From NCBI GenBank assembly GCA_900472625.1, contig UCIT01000017.1, positions 186,001 to 250,000 on the forward strand: DNA of 64,000 bases. The letters are read 5' to 3'. Under the pieces are notes generated by a model, which was not told the origin of the DNA, made no database searches, and saw only the letters and a list, made by a program, of their open reading frames with translations. The position numbers and the translations under genes are program-made. Shown here piece by piece: positions 18,336 through 29,331 of the stretch. This DNA comes from Hyphomicrobiales bacterium (GTDB taxonomy: Bacteria; Pseudomonadota; Alphaproteobacteria; Rhizobiales; Rhizobiaceae). Position 1 is the stretch's first letter. Each line of letters starts with the position of its first letter.

Positions 18336-19257
18336 TCTCGCCATCGACGCTGTTCCCCGCGCCAGAAAGACAGCCGCTGCGCACGAGCGCAGCGAGGCTC
18401 GCACGGCCTGGCTGCTGGCGCTTCCCGCCATCGTCCTGATCTTCTTTTTCATCCTACTGCCTGTTGTTGCCGTGGTGTTTCTCGGCTTCACGAACTTCGA
18501 ACTCGGCATGGGGAAGTTCCGCTTCGTCGGCTTCGAGAACTACGCCCACCTGATCAATGACCGCGCCTTCCGCAAGGCGCTCTGGAACACCACCTGCTAT
18601 ACCGCGATCGTTGCGCCAGTCTCGATCGTCCTCGGGCTCGGCGTTGCCTTGCTGATCGAAAGCGAAACGACGGCCCGCAGCTTCTTTCGGACAGTCTATT
18701 TCCTGCCGGTCGCTTCGCTGATCGTCGCCATGGCGACCGTGTGGCAGTATCTTTTCCACCCGACCATCGGTCCGATCAACAGCCTGCTGGCGCTGGTCGG
18801 CATTCCCGGCCCCAACTGGCTTGCCGCCTCGGGCACCGTGCTCTACAGCCTGTCGATCATCGGTGTATGGCAGTCGGTCGGCTTCAACATGGTGCTGTTC
18901 CTTGCTGGCCTCACCGCGATCCCGCGAGAGCTCTATGCTGCGGCCGAAGTCGACGGTGCGCGTTCCTCGCTCGCCCGTTTCCGGCTGGTCACCTGGCCGA
19001 TGCTCGGGCCGACGACGCTGTTTGTCACCACGATCAGCATCATCAACTCGGTCAAGGTGTTCGAAACCGTACAGACGCTGACACAGGGCGGCCCGAACCA
19101 CGCGTCCGAGGTCCTGCTCTTCAGCATCTACCAGGAGGGGTTCATCTACCTCCGGGTCGGTTATGCCTCGTCCATGACCGTGGTCTTCCTCGCCATTCTC
19201 GTGATGCTCACCTTCCTGCAATACAACGTCCTCGATCGCCGGGTGCATTACTCATGA
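18328..19257 (+). CDS. ABC importer permease, UgpA/MalF type
   Basis: A 309-aa six-helix permease of the CUT1 group. The EAA loop is ELYAAAEVDGARSSLARFRLVTWPML, close to the UgpA consensus. ATG 18328 overlaps the ATPase stop by 8 bp and is preceded by GGAGAAG. The stop is fused to the next start by ATGA. It pairs with the next gene to form the membrane channel. Confidence 0.93.
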   Translation: MANLAIDAVPRARKTAAAHERSEARTAWLLALPAIVLIFFFILLPVVAVVFLGFTNFELGMGKFRFVGFENYAHLINDRAFRKALWNTTCYTAIVAPVSIVLGLGVALLIESETTARSFFRTVYFLPVASLIVAMATVWQYLFHPTIGPINSLLALVGIPGPNWLAASGTVLYSLSIIGVWQSVGFNMVLFLAGLTAIPRELYAAAEVDGARSSLARFRLVTWPMLGPTTLFVTTISIINSVKVFETVQTLTQGGPNHASEVLLFSIYQEGFIYLRVGYASSMTVVFLAILVMLTFLQYNVLDRRVHYS

Positions 19258-20120
19258 GCACGAACACCCTGAGCCCGCGCGCAATGGCCGCAAACCGATG
19301 GCCCCTTGGCCGTGTCAGCCGCTTGGCGCTGCTACTCTTCGGAGCCGTGCTGTTTCTCGCGCCCTATGTCTTCATGCTGTCGGTCGCCGGCAAGGCGCAG
19401 AGCGAGATCTTCACCTCGGCACTAACGCTGATCCCCGAGCAATTCTATTATGTCGCCAATTTCACCAAGGCGCTGTCGCGCGTGCCGTTGGCGACGCTGC
19501 TCTGGAACGGCGTGCTGGTCTGCGGCCTGATCTTCTTCTTCCAAGTGCTGATCGCCATACCCTGCGCCTATGCCATGGCGAAGCTGAAGTTCCGCGCCGC
19601 CCGGCTGATGATGGTACTGGTAATGCTCGGCCTGCTGGTGCCGATCCATGCGACGGCCCTGCCGCTCTATGTCGCCTTCAGCAGCCTGTCATTGCTGAAC
19701 AGCTATACCGCACTGGTGGCCCCCTTCTCGATCTCGGTGTTTGCGATTTTCATGTTTCTCCAGTTCTTCCGCGCCATGCCGGATGACCTGATTCATGCCG
19801 CCCGTCTCGACGGCATGTCGGAGCTCGGCATCGTCACGCGCGTGATCGTGCCGAACGCTTGGCCGGCCGTCACAGCCTTTTCGATCTTCTCGGTCGTCGC
19901 CCATTGGAACGACCTCTACTGGCCGCTCGTCGTCATCAGCAAGCAGGACTACGCCACGCCGCCGCTCGGCCTGATGTACTTCCGCGCGGCTGAGGCCGGC
20001 GACGACTACGGCGCGCTGATGGCCGCCACGATGATCATCACCCTTCCCCTCGTTGCCGCATTCCTGTTCGCTCAGAAACGCTTCGTCGAGGGTATCACCA
20101 TGACCGGTCTCAAAGGCTGA
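19254..20120 (+). CDS. ABC importer permease, UgpE/MalG type
   Basis: A 288-aa permease, second of the pair, with six helices. The EAA loop LIHAARLDGMSELGIVTRVIVPNAWP is typical of CUT1 MalG/UgpE proteins. Translationally coupled to the preceding permease by ATGA. A 27-bp gap with AGGAGAACG precedes the binding protein. Confidence 0.93.
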   Translation: MSTNTLSPRAMAANRWPLGRVSRLALLLFGAVLFLAPYVFMLSVAGKAQSEIFTSALTLIPEQFYYVANFTKALSRVPLATLLWNGVLVCGLIFFFQVLIAIPCAYAMAKLKFRAARLMMVLVMLGLLVPIHATALPLYVAFSSLSLLNSYTALVAPFSISVFAIFMFLQFFRAMPDDLIHAARLDGMSELGIVTRVIVPNAWPAVTAFSIFSVVAHWNDLYWPLVVISKQDYATPPLGLMYFRAAEAGDDYGALMAATMIITLPLVAAFLFAQKRFVEGITMTGLKG

Positions 20121-20147
20121 CCGGTCGTATCAACAGGAGAACGAGCG

Positions 20148-21413
20148 ATGAAACGTATCACCCAGATTCTCGCCGCAGCAGCCATCTCGATGGCCGTGAC
20201 CGTACCGGCATATGCCGAAACGACGCTGACGGTTCACTACCCCATGCCAGGCTTCTTCAAGGACGTGATGGACACGATCTCGAAGAAGTTCATGGAAGAA
20301 AACCCTGATATCAAGATCCAGTTCGCCAGCCCTTCGGCGACCTACGAGGAAGGCATCCAGACGATCCTTCGCCAGGTCGGCACGTCCGAAATGCCTGACC
20401 TGACCTTCATCGGCCTCAATCGCCTGCGCATGATCGACGAGCGTGACGTCGCCGTCGACCTCGGCCCGCTGGTCAAGAAGGACGGCAACATGGCCGAGCA
20501 GGGCTTCTCGGACACGATCCTTAAGCTCGCCCAGGTCAAGGGCAAGCAGATCGGACTGGCATTCGCTACGTCCAATCCGATCATGTATTACAACGCCGAT
20601 CTGGTGAAGGCCGCCGGCGGCAATCCCGACGTTCCACCACAGACATGGGACGAAGTGATCGCTCTCGGCGCCAAGATCAAGGCACTTGGCAAAGGTGTCG
20701 ATGGCATCGACTTCCGTTGGCAGGGCGACGACTGGATGTTCTCGGCGCTTCTGTTCGGCGCTGGCGGCAAGATGCTCAGCGGCGACGAAAGCCAGGTGAC
20801 CTTCAACGGTCCCGAAGGCCAGAAGGCGGTCGACGTCCTCTCGCGTCTCGTCAAGGAAGGCGGCCTGCCCGTATTCACCAAGTCCGCGGGCGAGCAGGCT
20901 TTTGCAGCAGGCAAAGTCGGCTTCGAGTTCCAGACGACGGGCGCACTGCGCAACACCATCAAGAACGTTGGCGACAAGTTCGATCTGCGCACTGCCAAGA
21001 TCCCGCTGATTGATCCTGTGAACGGAAAGCTGCCGACAGGCGGCAACGCCGTCGTCATCCTGACAAAGGACACCGCCAAGCAGGAAGCTGCCTGGAAGTT
21101 CGCCAAGTTTGCGGCCGGCCCTTATGGCGCCTCGGTCGTCGTACCCGGCACAGGTTACGTACCGAACAATGAACTGGCGGCCAAGTCGGCCGAATATCTC
21201 GGCGAATTCTACCAGAAGAACCCACTGTTCAAGGCTGGTCTCAGCCAGATGTCGGTCATGATCCCCTGGTACGCATTCCCCGGCTCGAACGGTGTCCGTG
21301 TCACCCAGACCATCGTCGATAACCTTTCGCGCATCGTCGACCAGTCGGCCGAGCCGAAAGAAGCGCTTGATGACGCTGCGGCCGACGTAGCCGGCATGCT
21401 GCCACGCAGCTAA
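20148..21413 (+). CDS. Extracellular solute-binding protein, UgpB-like
   Basis: A 421-aa periplasmic binding protein with a Sec signal peptide (about 1-23, cleavage after AYA). Segments such as NPDIKIQFASPSATYEEGIQ and the late KFAKFAAGPYGASVVVPGTGYVP resemble UgpB-type cluster-1 proteins. Last gene of the phosphodiesterase-ATPase-permease-permease operon and followed directly by a terminator. Given the phosphodiesterase, glycerophosphodiesters or related phosphodiesters are candidate ligands; sugars cannot be excluded. Confidence 0.9.
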   Translation: MKRITQILAAAAISMAVTVPAYAETTLTVHYPMPGFFKDVMDTISKKFMEENPDIKIQFASPSATYEEGIQTILRQVGTSEMPDLTFIGLNRLRMIDERDVAVDLGPLVKKDGNMAEQGFSDTILKLAQVKGKQIGLAFATSNPIMYYNADLVKAAGGNPDVPPQTWDEVIALGAKIKALGKGVDGIDFRWQGDDWMFSALLFGAGGKMLSGDESQVTFNGPEGQKAVDVLSRLVKEGGLPVFTKSAGEQAFAAGKVGFEFQTTGALRNTIKNVGDKFDLRTAKIPLIDPVNGKLPTGGNAVVILTKDTAKQEAAWKFAKFAAGPYGASVVVPGTGYVPNNELAAKSAEYLGEFYQKNPLFKAGLSQMSVMIPWYAFPGSNGVRVTQTIVDNLSRIVDQSAEPKEALDDAAADVAGMLPRS

Positions 21414-21432
21414 CGTGAAGACTGGATGAAGG

Positions 21433-21466
21433 AAGCCTGCCGCGCCCCAAAATGCGGCAGGCTTTT
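21433..21466 (+). terminator. Rho-independent terminator after the phosphodiesterase-ABC operon
   Basis: An 11-bp stem, AAGCCTGCCGC (21433-21443) / GCGGCAGGCTT (21454-21464), with a 10-nt loop is followed by a short T tract. It lies between the binding-protein gene and the convergent LacI-type gene. Confidence 0.88.
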
Positions 21467-21481
21467 GCTTTACGCTATACG

Positions 21482-22456
21482 TCAGATCGATGAAACCGTG
21501 CCGCCTTTACGCAGGACGTAGTCTAGCTCCAGATGGCGTGGCGCGGCGCCGTTCTCGGCGATGTCGAGAAGCAGCGATGCCGCCGTCACGCCCATGCTGG
21601 CATCCGGCATCTCGATCGTCGTCAGCTTCGGATCTGTCAATCGACCAATGGAGATGCCGTCGAATCCGACAACGGACATGTCTTCCGGAACCCGCAGGCC
21701 CTCGCGCCGGACGGCGCTGATCACACCCAGTGCGAGAAGATCGTTCGATGCGATGATCGCCGTCGGGCGCATGGATGATATAGGTTGGGCAAGGTCGATC
21801 TCGTCGTAACCGCTGACGAAGGAAATCTCCAGCGCTGGAAAGCCGGCGGCGCCGAACTGCGACATTGCCTGCTTGTAGCCCTGATAGCGCAGGCTCGCCC
21901 GATCGGAGGCCCTGAAGTCTCCAGATACGAAGAGGATGCGGCGGTGACCCATAGACAGAAGGTATTCGGTGACTTTCCGGCCAGCCTCAAAATTGTTGAC
22001 GGTTACCGCAGAGGGGAAATCGGCAGTCGGCAGGTTGTTCAGCAGCACCGTAGGTGGCAGGATTTGCTGAAGAGCGCGGCTGGTCTGCCCGTTACAGACC
22101 GTCAGGATCAAGCCTGTCGGGCGTTCGCCGAGCAGGCTGGCGACAGCGTATAACTCCTGTTCTGGATCATAATTGGATTGCGCGATGAGAACGCTGTGGC
22201 CGGCCGCCAGCATCCGATTTTGGATGCCGGACAAGGACGCTGCAAAGACGGGGTTTGTGATGCTCGGAATAAGCACCCCGATGACAGGTCGACGCGATCT
22301 CGGCGGCGCGCCCATCATCCTGTAGCCGACCTCCGCGGCCGCGCGGCGAACCCGCAGGACCGCCGCCTGACTAACCGGACCGCTGTGATTGAGCACACGA
22401 CTGGCCGTCGCCACCGAGCATCTGGCCTGCAATGCGACCTGCTTGAGGGTAGCCAT
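21482..22456 (-). CDS. LacI-family transcriptional regulator
   Basis: A 324-aa repressor-type protein. The N-terminal helix-turn-helix is MATLKQVALQARCSVATASRVLNHSG (residues 1-26), with an unusual QARCS in place of the common AGVS. A periplasmic-binding-protein-like sensor domain follows from RPVIGVLIPSITNPVFA. The start was set at 22456, where AGGA lies seven bases upstream; longer in-frame starts lack the family N-terminus. It is convergent with the ABC operon, so autoregulation or control of the neighbouring operon is possible but not shown. The effector is probably a sugar or sugar-like solute. Confidence 0.9.
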   Translation of the reverse strand: MATLKQVALQARCSVATASRVLNHSGPVSQAAVLRVRRAAAEVGYRMMGAPPRSRRPVIGVLIPSITNPVFAASLSGIQNRMLAAGHSVLIAQSNYDPEQELYAVASLLGERPTGLILTVCNGQTSRALQQILPPTVLLNNLPTADFPSAVTVNNFEAGRKVTEYLLSMGHRRILFVSGDFRASDRASLRYQGYKQAMSQFGAAGFPALEISFVSGYDEIDLAQPISSMRPTAIIASNDLLALGVISAVRREGLRVPEDMSVVGFDGISIGRLTDPKLTTIEMPDASMGVTAASLLLDIAENGAAPRHLELDYVLRKGGTVSSI

Positions 22457-22644
22457 AGCTGTTCCTGATCTCCATGCGCCTGACGAGCGCACCATTTGCC
22501 ATGGTTTCATGTCAGTTGGGTAACAGCGGCACACTGGCAGGCGAGCTTTGGTCCGCGCGTTGGAGTTGGAACGTAACGGCGCAAGGCATTCAAGACCAGT
22601 GCCCCATGGTTCACGGACTACTGTGATAAAGTCCGCGAAGATTA

Positions 22645-22674
22645 GTGCGGCGAAGCTTCACAACTTCGCCGCAC
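22645..22674 (-). terminator. Hairpin downstream of chemoreceptor gene
   Basis: A perfect 11-bp stem, GTGCGGCGAAG / CTTCGCCGCAC, with an 8-nt loop lies 16 bp beyond the chemoreceptor stop on the minus strand. No clear U tract follows, so termination strength is uncertain. Confidence 0.5.
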
Positions 22675-22689
22675 GCCGAGGGACGGTGA

Positions 22690-24636
22690 TCAGAACTCTT
22701 CCCACTCGTTCTTAGCAGCCGCAGCGGCTGTGCCGCCGCTTCTGAAGCTCGATGCCAGGCGCTGTGTCAGGGCGCGTGCCTGAGATACGACCGGGCGGGA
22801 TGTCTCTGTCGCGACGCCGACGGCCGTCATTCGGCCCGAGGCGCCGCGAGCATCAAGCGTAAACTGGCCGAGCAAGCCGTTCAGCGCACTGGCCTCCTTG
22901 GCAAGGCTGTGGCTGGCGGCATTGGTCTGTTCAACCATGGCCGCGTTCTGCTGCGTGCCCTGATCCATGGTGTTGACCGCCGTGTTGATTTCCTGAATGC
23001 CTGTCGATTGCTCGCGTGCCGCCTCGACGATGGCGCGGACGTGCGCCGTGATCTCGGTCACTTCGGCCTCGATCTGAACGAGCGCCGCACCGGTCTCTCC
23101 GACCAGATTGACACCGGTACCGACCTGCGTCTCCGAGGTGGTGATCAGGACCTTGATTTCCTTTGCAGCCTTTGCGGAGCGCTGCGCAAGTTCGCGGACC
23201 TCCTGGGCGACGACGGCAAAGCCCTTCCCGGCTTCGCCGGCACGTGCTGCCTCGACACCAGCATTCAGCGCCAACAGATTGGTCTGGAAAGCGATATCGT
23301 CGATGACGCCGATGATATTGCTGATCTCTCCAGACGACTTGGCAATCTCGTTCATCGCGGCAACGGCATTGCGCACGATACCACCCGACTTTTCGGCGCC
23401 AGCGCGCGTCTGCTCGACGAGGACACTGGCCTCTTCGGCGCGCTTGGTCGAATCCCTTACGGTAGTGGTGATCTGTTCCAGTGCCGCGGCCGTTTCTTCC
23501 AGGGATGCGGCCTGCTGTTCCGTCCTGCGCGCGAGGTCGTCGGCAGCGGAGCGGATTTCCGCGGCGCCCGAGTTGATCACGCTGGCGTTCTTGCCGACTT
23601 CCTGCAGTGCCGCCTGAAGCTTGTCGAGCGATGCATTGTAGCTTTCACGCAGCGCATCGAGGTGATCGACGAAAGGCTTGTCGATACGGTGAGAGACATC
23701 GCCCTCGGAAAGACGGGTCAGACCGAGCGCCAGGGCGTCGACGGCAGTCTTGGTGTCAGCGGCATCCTGCTCCTTGGCCGCCTCGCGTGCACGGCGCTCG
23801 CGCTCCGACAATGAGCGACCCTCGTCCGCTTCGCGCTCGAGACGCGCACGCTCCATGGCATTTTCTCTAAAGACCGCGACGGCGGCGGCCATCTGGCCGA
23901 CTTCGTCCTTGCGGTCGAGACCCGGCGTTTCACTCGCGGTATCGCCTGCAGCAAGCGAGCGCATCCGCGTCTGAAGACGATTGATCGGACCGGTGATGCC
24001 GCGTGACGAGACGAGGAGACCAAGCAAGATCATCGCGACAAGCGCAAGACCGACGGCCGCGAGACCCATGACGATCGTATCGTCTGTCGTCGCCTGCAGT
24101 TCGGCGGTCCCATCCTGCATCATCTTGATCAGTTGATCGTTGCCGCCGGCAAAGAGTGGCAGAATGGCAGTCAGCTGATTACCCGCGCGGCGCATAACGA
24201 CGACAGCTTCGTCGCGCTTGCCGGCCTTCACCAGCGAGATAACCTCCTGGCCGGACGCATCGAAGGCGCTGATGGCGGTCAGCATGGCCGCAGCAGGTTC
24301 TGCTCTCGACTCGACGAGGCGACCGGTTGTGACAATGCGCTCCTTCATCAGAGTCAGGTTGTCATTGTAGATCTTGATCGAGGCCGCGAACTCGGGAGAG
24401 GCGGGATCATTGATCAGCATCAGGCCGAGTTGGAAGCCGAGCTGCAGCAGGCCGCCCGTGGCGCGGGCGTTCAGCATCGCAGCCATGCTCTCGTGAGACA
24501 GGAAGCTGGAATAGCGGCTATCTGCGCGCTTAAACTGGATGCTGACGTAAGCAAGTCCTGAAATCGCGATGGCGCCCATCAGGGCAATGACCGCGATGAT
24601 TTTCGTGCGAATTTTGGCGTTCTGAAGAAAGCTCAT
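22690..24636 (-). CDS. Methyl-accepting chemotaxis protein with C-terminal CheR tether
   Basis: A 648-aa transducer. Helix 1 is at about 11-30, a four-helix-bundle-like periplasmic domain runs to about 188, helix 2 is at about 189-212, then HAMP and a second HAMP-like unit (about 310-365), then the cytoplasmic signalling domain. The conserved hairpin tip [24 protein letters not shown] is intact. The protein ends in NEWEEF, an xWxxF pentapeptide like the CheR/CheB docking sequence of E. coli Tsr/Tar. It is monocistronic. The ligand is unknown. It is a paralogue of the receptor at 53694-55628. Confidence 0.95.
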   Translation of the reverse strand: MSFLQNAKIRTKIIAVIALMGAIAISGLAYVSIQFKRADSRYSSFLSHESMAAMLNARATGGLLQLGFQLGLMLINDPASPEFAASIKIYNDNLTLMKERIVTTGRLVESRAEPAAAMLTAISAFDASGQEVISLVKAGKRDEAVVVMRRAGNQLTAILPLFAGGNDQLIKMMQDGTAELQATTDDTIVMGLAAVGLALVAMILLGLLVSSRGITGPINRLQTRMRSLAAGDTASETPGLDRKDEVGQMAAAVAVFRENAMERARLEREADEGRSLSERERRAREAAKEQDAADTKTAVDALALGLTRLSEGDVSHRIDKPFVDHLDALRESYNASLDKLQAALQEVGKNASVINSGAAEIRSAADDLARRTEQQAASLEETAAALEQITTTVRDSTKRAEEASVLVEQTRAGAEKSGGIVRNAVAAMNEIAKSSGEISNIIGVIDDIAFQTNLLALNAGVEAARAGEAGKGFAVVAQEVRELAQRSAKAAKEIKVLITTSETQVGTGVNLVGETGAALVQIEAEVTEITAHVRAIVEAAREQSTGIQEINTAVNTMDQGTQQNAAMVEQTNAASHSLAKEASALNGLLGQFTLDARGASGRMTAVGVATETSRPVVSQARALTQRLASSFRSGGTAAAAAKNEWEEF

Positions 24637-25102
24637 TGGAAGCCTGACGGGTGGCGGACAAGCATCGACAACGCCATTGCGCGTGGACCCGCGAACGCGT
24701 GGGTTATTGCGCTGACATGTCGAGATGTGCGGATTTCTGAAAGATCATGGCAGCCGAACTCCCACCCTCATGGCGATTAGCTCCTCCCAGACTGCCGAGG
24801 TCAACTTGTCATACCATTAGCTTACAGAACCATTAAAATTGCTCGCAATGCATGTATTTATCCTAGTTATTTGACCACGCCGGGTGCGCTGACATGACGC
24901 ACATCAATGCATTTCGAAACCGCCTAAAAATTAAAATCGATTTAAGCCTTTATAACGGCTTCGGAAATGGCTGGATTTATTCCTATGTGGACTAGACAGC
25001 TTCCGTCAGCTCTGATGGTTTCACTCGCCTTGCCGGCTGCTGATCCAGCACTGGCCTCTTTTGCAATCTTCTATATTGGGGAGCGGCTCTAGCCGATACG
25101 AG
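24637..25102. promoter_or_regulatory. Divergent region between chemoreceptor and pntA
   Basis: These 466 bp hold no gene I can support. The stretch 24820-24960 is AT-rich. It contains TATAAC at 24951-24956, inside an AAGCC/GGCTT inverted repeat (24944-24961), a possible -10 element for pntA, without a clear matching -35. GGGGAG near 25079 is too far from the pntA ATG to be its ribosome-binding site. Confidence 0.35.
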
Positions 25103-26680
25103 ATGACATTGAAAATTGGCGCGCCCAAGGAGACTTTTCCTGGCGAAGCGCGGGTGGCGATGACGCCTGATAGCGCTCAACAATTGCAGAAGCTCGGATA
25201 CGAATGCCTGATCGAGACCGGCGCCGGAAAGGCAGCCGGCTTTTCGGACGACAGCTATCGGTCCCACGGCGTGACGGTGGTGGACGATGCAAACGTCCTT
25301 TACCGAACGTCTGACGTGGTAGCTAAAGTGCGCCCGCCCGAACACTCCGAGGCTGCACAGCTGCGTGAGGGCCAGACGCTCGTATCGTTCTTCTATCCGG
25401 CGCAGAGCAAGGAACTCCTTGAGCTCTGCAGCAGACAAGGCGCCAACGTGATCGCCATGGATATGGTGCCGCGTATCAGCCGTGCCCAGAAGATGGATGC
25501 GCTGTCGTCGATGGCCAACATCGCCGGCTATCGCGCTGTGATCGAGGCCGGCAACAATTTCGGCCGCTTCTTCACGGGCCAGATCACGGCTGCCGGCAAG
25601 GTTCCTCCGGCCAAGGTGCTTGTGATCGGCGCCGGGGTGGCAGGTCTTGCCGCCATCGGCACCTCGACCTCGCTCGGCGCCATCACCTACGCTTTCGACG
25701 TTCGCCCTGAAGTCGCAGAACAGATCGAATCCATGGGCGCGCAGTTCGTCTATCTGGACTTCGCCGAGGTGCAGGACGGTGCTGCGACCGGCGGCTATGC
25801 CGCGCCTTCTTCGCCGGAATTTCGAGAGAAGCAGCTCGCCAAGTTCCGCGAGCTTGCGCCCGAGATCGACATCGTCATCACCACGGCACTGATTCCCGGC
25901 CGCGATGCGCCGAAGCTTTGGCTGGCCGACATGGTCGCCGCGATGAAACCCGGCTCCGTCGTCGTGGACCTAGCAGCCGAGCGCGGCGGCAACTGCGACC
26001 TCACCGTCGCCGACCAGAAGATCGTTTCCGAAAACGGCGTGGCCGTCATCGGCTACACGGATTTTCCGAGCCGCATGGCCGCGCAGGCATCGACGCTTTA
26101 TGCGACCAACATCCGTCACATGATGACCGATCTGACGCCGGCCAAAGACGGCGTACTGGTGCACAACATGCAAGACGACGTCATCCGTGGTGCGACCGTC
26201 ACCTATCAGGGTGCCATCACCTTCCCGCCGCCACCGCCGAAGGTCCAGGCGATCGCAGCCGCCAAGCCGAAGGAAAAGGTCAAAGAGCTGACGCTCGAAG
26301 AGCGGCGGGCGAAGGAGGTCGCCGCGTTCAAGGCACAGACACGCAATCAACTCGGCCTGCTTGTGGTGTCCACGCTGCTTTTGTTGCTTGTCGGCGCCTA
26401 TGCGCCGGAAAGCTTCATGAATCATTTCATCGTCTTCGTACTTGCCTGCTTCATCGGCTTCTCGGTGATCTGGAACGTCAGCCACTCGCTGCACACGCCT
26501 CTCATGGCGGTGACCAACGCCATATCGGGCATCGTCATCCTCGGTGCGCTGCTTCAGGTCGGCTCCGGCAACTGGCTGGTGGTGATCCTTGCGGCCCTGT
26601 CGGTGCTGATCGCGACGATCAACATCGTCGGTGGTTTCCTCGTGACACGGCGCATGCTCGCCATGTTCCAGAAGTCGTGA
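25103..26680 (+). CDS. pntA: NAD(P) transhydrogenase subunit alpha
   Basis: A 525-aa full-length alpha subunit, comparable to the 510-aa E. coli form rather than the split PntAA/PntAB of many alphaproteobacteria. The N-terminal alanine-dehydrogenase-like NAD(H) domain starts [19 protein letters not shown] and has the Rossmann [13 protein letters not shown] near residue 180. The C-terminal membrane part (about 415-520) has four helices with [30 protein letters not shown] 25103 is chosen from homology to PntA N-termini; an upstream in-frame start at 25061 would add 14 atypical residues. With PntB it makes NADPH at the expense of the proton gradient. Confidence 0.96.
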   Translation: MTLKIGAPKETFPGEARVAMTPDSAQQLQKLGYECLIETGAGKAAGFSDDSYRSHGVTVVDDANVLYRTSDVVAKVRPPEHSEAAQLREGQTLVSFFYPAQSKELLELCSRQGANVIAMDMVPRISRAQKMDALSSMANIAGYRAVIEAGNNFGRFFTGQITAAGKVPPAKVLVIGAGVAGLAAIGTSTSLGAITYAFDVRPEVAEQIESMGAQFVYLDFAEVQDGAATGGYAAPSSPEFREKQLAKFRELAPEIDIVITTALIPGRDAPKLWLADMVAAMKPGSVVVDLAAERGGNCDLTVADQKIVSENGVAVIGYTDFPSRMAAQASTLYATNIRHMMTDLTPAKDGVLVHNMQDDVIRGATVTYQGAITFPPPPPKVQAIAAAKPKEKVKELTLEERRAKEVAAFKAQTRNQLGLLVVSTLLLLLVGAYAPESFMNHFIVFVLACFIGFSVIWNVSHSLHTPLMAVTNAISGIVILGALLQVGSGNWLVVILAALSVLIATINIVGGFLVTRRMLAMFQKS

Positions 26681-26699
26681 GCGGGCAAGGGAAAAACCT

Positions 26700-28139
26700 A
26701 TGACTATCGGTATCGTATCTGCGGCCTACATCGCCGCTGCTGTTCTCTTCATCCTGTCTCTCGGCGGTCTGTCTGGCCAGGAAAGCGCCAAGCGCGCCGT
26801 CTGGTACGGCATAACAGGCATGGCGCTCGCCATCGTCGCCACGGTGTTTGGGCCCGGCGTGGGCCACTGGTTCATCATCCTGGTGATGATCGCCGGCGGC
26901 TCGATCATGGGCTACTATGTGGCGGCCCGCGTGCAGATGACGGAGATGCCGCAGCTCGTCGCGGCGCTGCACTCTTTCGTCGGCCTGGCGGCCGTCTTCA
27001 TCGGCTACAATGCCGAACTCGAGCTTGGCACGGTCATGGCCCTGAAGGCTGCCGGCGGGGACCTCTCGACGCTTGCCGGCTTTGCCGAAAAGCTGGCGCA
27101 AAAGGACCTAGTTGAGATCGCCATCCTCAAGGTCGAGGTCTTTCTCGGCGTATTCATCGGCGCGGTCACCTTCACGGGCTCCGTCATCGCCTTCGGCAAG
27201 CTCGCCGGCAAGGTGGACGGAAAGGCCAAGAAACTGCCCGGCGGCCATTTCCTCAATGCAGGCGCGGCCCTCGGTTCCCTGATCCTGCTGATGATGTTCT
27301 TCAACGGCGCCGGCATCTGGACGCTGGTGCTGATGACGCTGCTTGCCTTCTTCATCGGCTACCACCTGATCATGGGCATCGGCGGCGCCGACATGCCGGT
27401 TGTGGTGTCGATGCTGAACAGCTACTCCGGCTGGGCAGCGGCGGCCATCGGCTTCACGCTCGGCAATGATCTGCTGATCGTCACCGGTGCATTGGTCGGC
27501 TCCTCCGGCGCGATCCTCTCCTACATCATGTGCAAGGCAATGAACCGCTCCTTCATCTCGGTCATCCTCGGCGGCTTCGGCACGACGGCGGGACCGGCAA
27601 TGAAGATCGAGGGCGAACAGATCGCCATCGATGCCGAAGGCGTTGCCAGCGCCCTCAACGACGCGGACAGCATCATCATCGTGCCGGGTTACGGCATGGC
27701 GGTGGCGCAGGCGCAGCAGGCCGTCTCCGAGCTGACCCGCAAGCTGAGGGCCGCCGGCAAGACCGTGCGCTTCGCCATTCATCCTGTCGCCGGCCGCCTG
27801 CCGGGGCACATGAACGTGCTGCTCGCCGAAGCCAAGGTGCCCTACGATATCGTCCTTGAGATGGACGAGATCAACGACGACTTCCCGAACACGGACGTGG
27901 TCATCGTCATCGGCTCCAACGACATCGTCAACCCGGCCGCCGAGGAAGACCCGAATTCGCCGATCGCAGGCATGCCGGTTTTGCAGGTGTGGAAGGCCAA
28001 GCAGGTGTTCGTGTCAAAGCGCGGCCAGGGAACCGGTTATTCCGGCATCGAGAACCCGCTGTTCTACAAAGAGAATACGCGGATGTTCTACGGCGATGCT
28101 AAGAAGTCGGTCAGCGAGCTTCTGGGATCTATCGCCTAG
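26700..28139 (+). CDS. pntB: NAD(P) transhydrogenase subunit beta
   Basis: A 479-aa beta subunit. The N-terminal half carries about eight helices with [29 protein letters not shown]. The C-terminal half is the NADP(H)-binding domain with [12 protein letters not shown] and [18 protein letters not shown], followed by [14 protein letters not shown] and [16 protein letters not shown], all standard. It follows pntA by 19 bp with an AAGGG ribosome-binding site. Confidence 0.97.
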   Translation: MTIGIVSAAYIAAAVLFILSLGGLSGQESAKRAVWYGITGMALAIVATVFGPGVGHWFIILVMIAGGSIMGYYVAARVQMTEMPQLVAALHSFVGLAAVFIGYNAELELGTVMALKAAGGDLSTLAGFAEKLAQKDLVEIAILKVEVFLGVFIGAVTFTGSVIAFGKLAGKVDGKAKKLPGGHFLNAGAALGSLILLMMFFNGAGIWTLVLMTLLAFFIGYHLIMGIGGADMPVVVSMLNSYSGWAAAAIGFTLGNDLLIVTGALVGSSGAILSYIMCKAMNRSFISVILGGFGTTAGPAMKIEGEQIAIDAEGVASALNDADSIIIVPGYGMAVAQAQQAVSELTRKLRAAGKTVRFAIHPVAGRLPGHMNVLLAEAKVPYDIVLEMDEINDDFPNTDVVIVIGSNDIVNPAAEEDPNSPIAGMPVLQVWKAKQVFVSKRGQGTGYSGIENPLFYKENTRMFYGDAKKSVSELLGSIA

Positions 28140-28162
28140 CCCCACAAAAACTTGCTTAACCT

Positions 28163-28186
28163 ACACGCCGGGCATACCCGGCGTGT
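28163..28186. terminator. Hairpin between convergent pntB and ABC ATPase
   Basis: A perfect 10-bp stem, ACACGCCGGG / CCCGGCGTGT, with a CATA loop lies 23 bp after pntB. There is no immediate U tract on the plus strand. On the minus strand a run of five T residues occurs about 12 bases on. It probably separates the two convergent operons. Confidence 0.6.
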
Positions 28187-28299
28187 AACAGTTTGGTATA
28201 ACGGATATCCAAGGCTCGGGGCGCCGGATTGAGCGTGCGACCGACAGAATGCGCACTATTCGCAGGTCGGTAAATCCTTTGAGTTTGAAACGTCTTCAG

Positions 28300-29301
28300 T
28301 CAGCGTAATGCTTGGCCATCACGATCGAATCTGTGGATGGACCCGTCCGCCGGCGAGAGCCCGATACGGTCGCCGACCTTAACGCCGGGCAGGCCTGGCA
28401 TACGAACGACGAGCGCTCCAGTCGTTTCGGATTGCGCATGGATATGCGATTCCGCACCGAGATTTTCGATCAGTTCGACCGTCGCCGGCCACATGCCACC
28501 ACCTTGGACAATACGCATGTGCTCCGGACGCACGCCGATGGTCACCCCGCCGAGCGCGGCGGCGGCTTCGCCGTCGATACGGTTCATCCGGGGCGCGCCA
28601 ATGAATTCCGCAACGAATAGATTGGCTGGACGCTCATATAGCTCCTGCGGTGTCCCAACCTGCTCGATCTTGCCGTGATTGAGGACGACGATGCGGTCTG
28701 CCATCGTCATCGCTTCCACTTGGTCGTGGGTAACGTAGATCATGGTGGCGCGGAGTTGCTGGTGCAGTTTCATGATCTCGAGGCGCATGCTGCCCCGAAG
28801 GGCGGCGTCGAGATTGGAGAGCGGCTCATCGAACAGGAAGGCTGTCGGATTGCGCACGATGGCACGACCGATCGCCACGCGCTGGCGCTGCCCGCCGGAC
28901 AGTTGTGCCGGCCGCCGCTCAAGGAACCGCGTGAGGTCGAGGACGTGGGCGGTTTCTTCAATCCTGCGTTCGATCGAAGCCTTGGTGTCACCGGCCATTT
29001 CAAGGGGAAAGGCCATGTTCTGCCGCACCGTCATGTGCGGATAAAGCGCGTAGGACTGGAACACCATGGCAAGGCCACGATCGCCACAGGGCGTCGATGT
29101 AACGTCTTTGCCTTCGATCCTGATGCGCCCGCCGCTGCCATGCTCAAGGCCGGCAATCAGACGCAACAGGGTCGACTTGCCGCTGCCGGAAGGGCCGACG
29201 AAGACGACGAACTCGCCCTTGGCGATATCAAGGTCGAGGGGCGGTATGACGGTGGTCTTGTCAAAGACCTTGCTGATGCCGTCGAGTTTGATCTGAGCCA
29301 T
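28300..29301 (-). CDS. ABC importer ATPase, CUT1/MalK type
   Basis: A 333-aa ATPase with Walker [11 protein letters not shown]-loop [10 protein letters not shown], signature [14 protein letters not shown], Walker [13 protein letters not shown] and switch [16 protein letters not shown], then a C-terminal TOBE-like domain. The start is ATG 29301 with GGAG five bases ahead; the in-frame GTG 29307 overlaps that ribosome-binding site and is less likely. Last gene of the nanEK-binding protein-permease-permease-ATPase operon. Confidence 0.94.
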   Translation of the reverse strand: MAQIKLDGISKVFDKTTVIPPLDLDIAKGEFVVFVGPSGSGKSTLLRLIAGLEHGSGGRIRIEGKDVTSTPCGDRGLAMVFQSYALYPHMTVRQNMAFPLEMAGDTKASIERRIEETAHVLDLTRFLERRPAQLSGGQRQRVAIGRAIVRNPTAFLFDEPLSNLDAALRGSMRLEIMKLHQQLRATMIYVTHDQVEAMTMADRIVVLNHGKIEQVGTPQELYERPANLFVAEFIGAPRMNRIDGEAAAALGGVTIGVRPEHMRIVQGGGMWPATVELIENLGAESHIHAQSETTGALVVRMPGLPGVKVGDRIGLSPADGSIHRFDRDGQALR

Positions 29302-29331
29302 GGTCACTCCAATATGGTTCTTGCGTCCGGC

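Noticed and set aside
24687-24704. ACCCGCG/CGTGGGT inverted repeat upstream of the first chemoreceptor
   Set aside because: It is short, imperfect and isolated, with no link to a recognisable regulator or promoter element.
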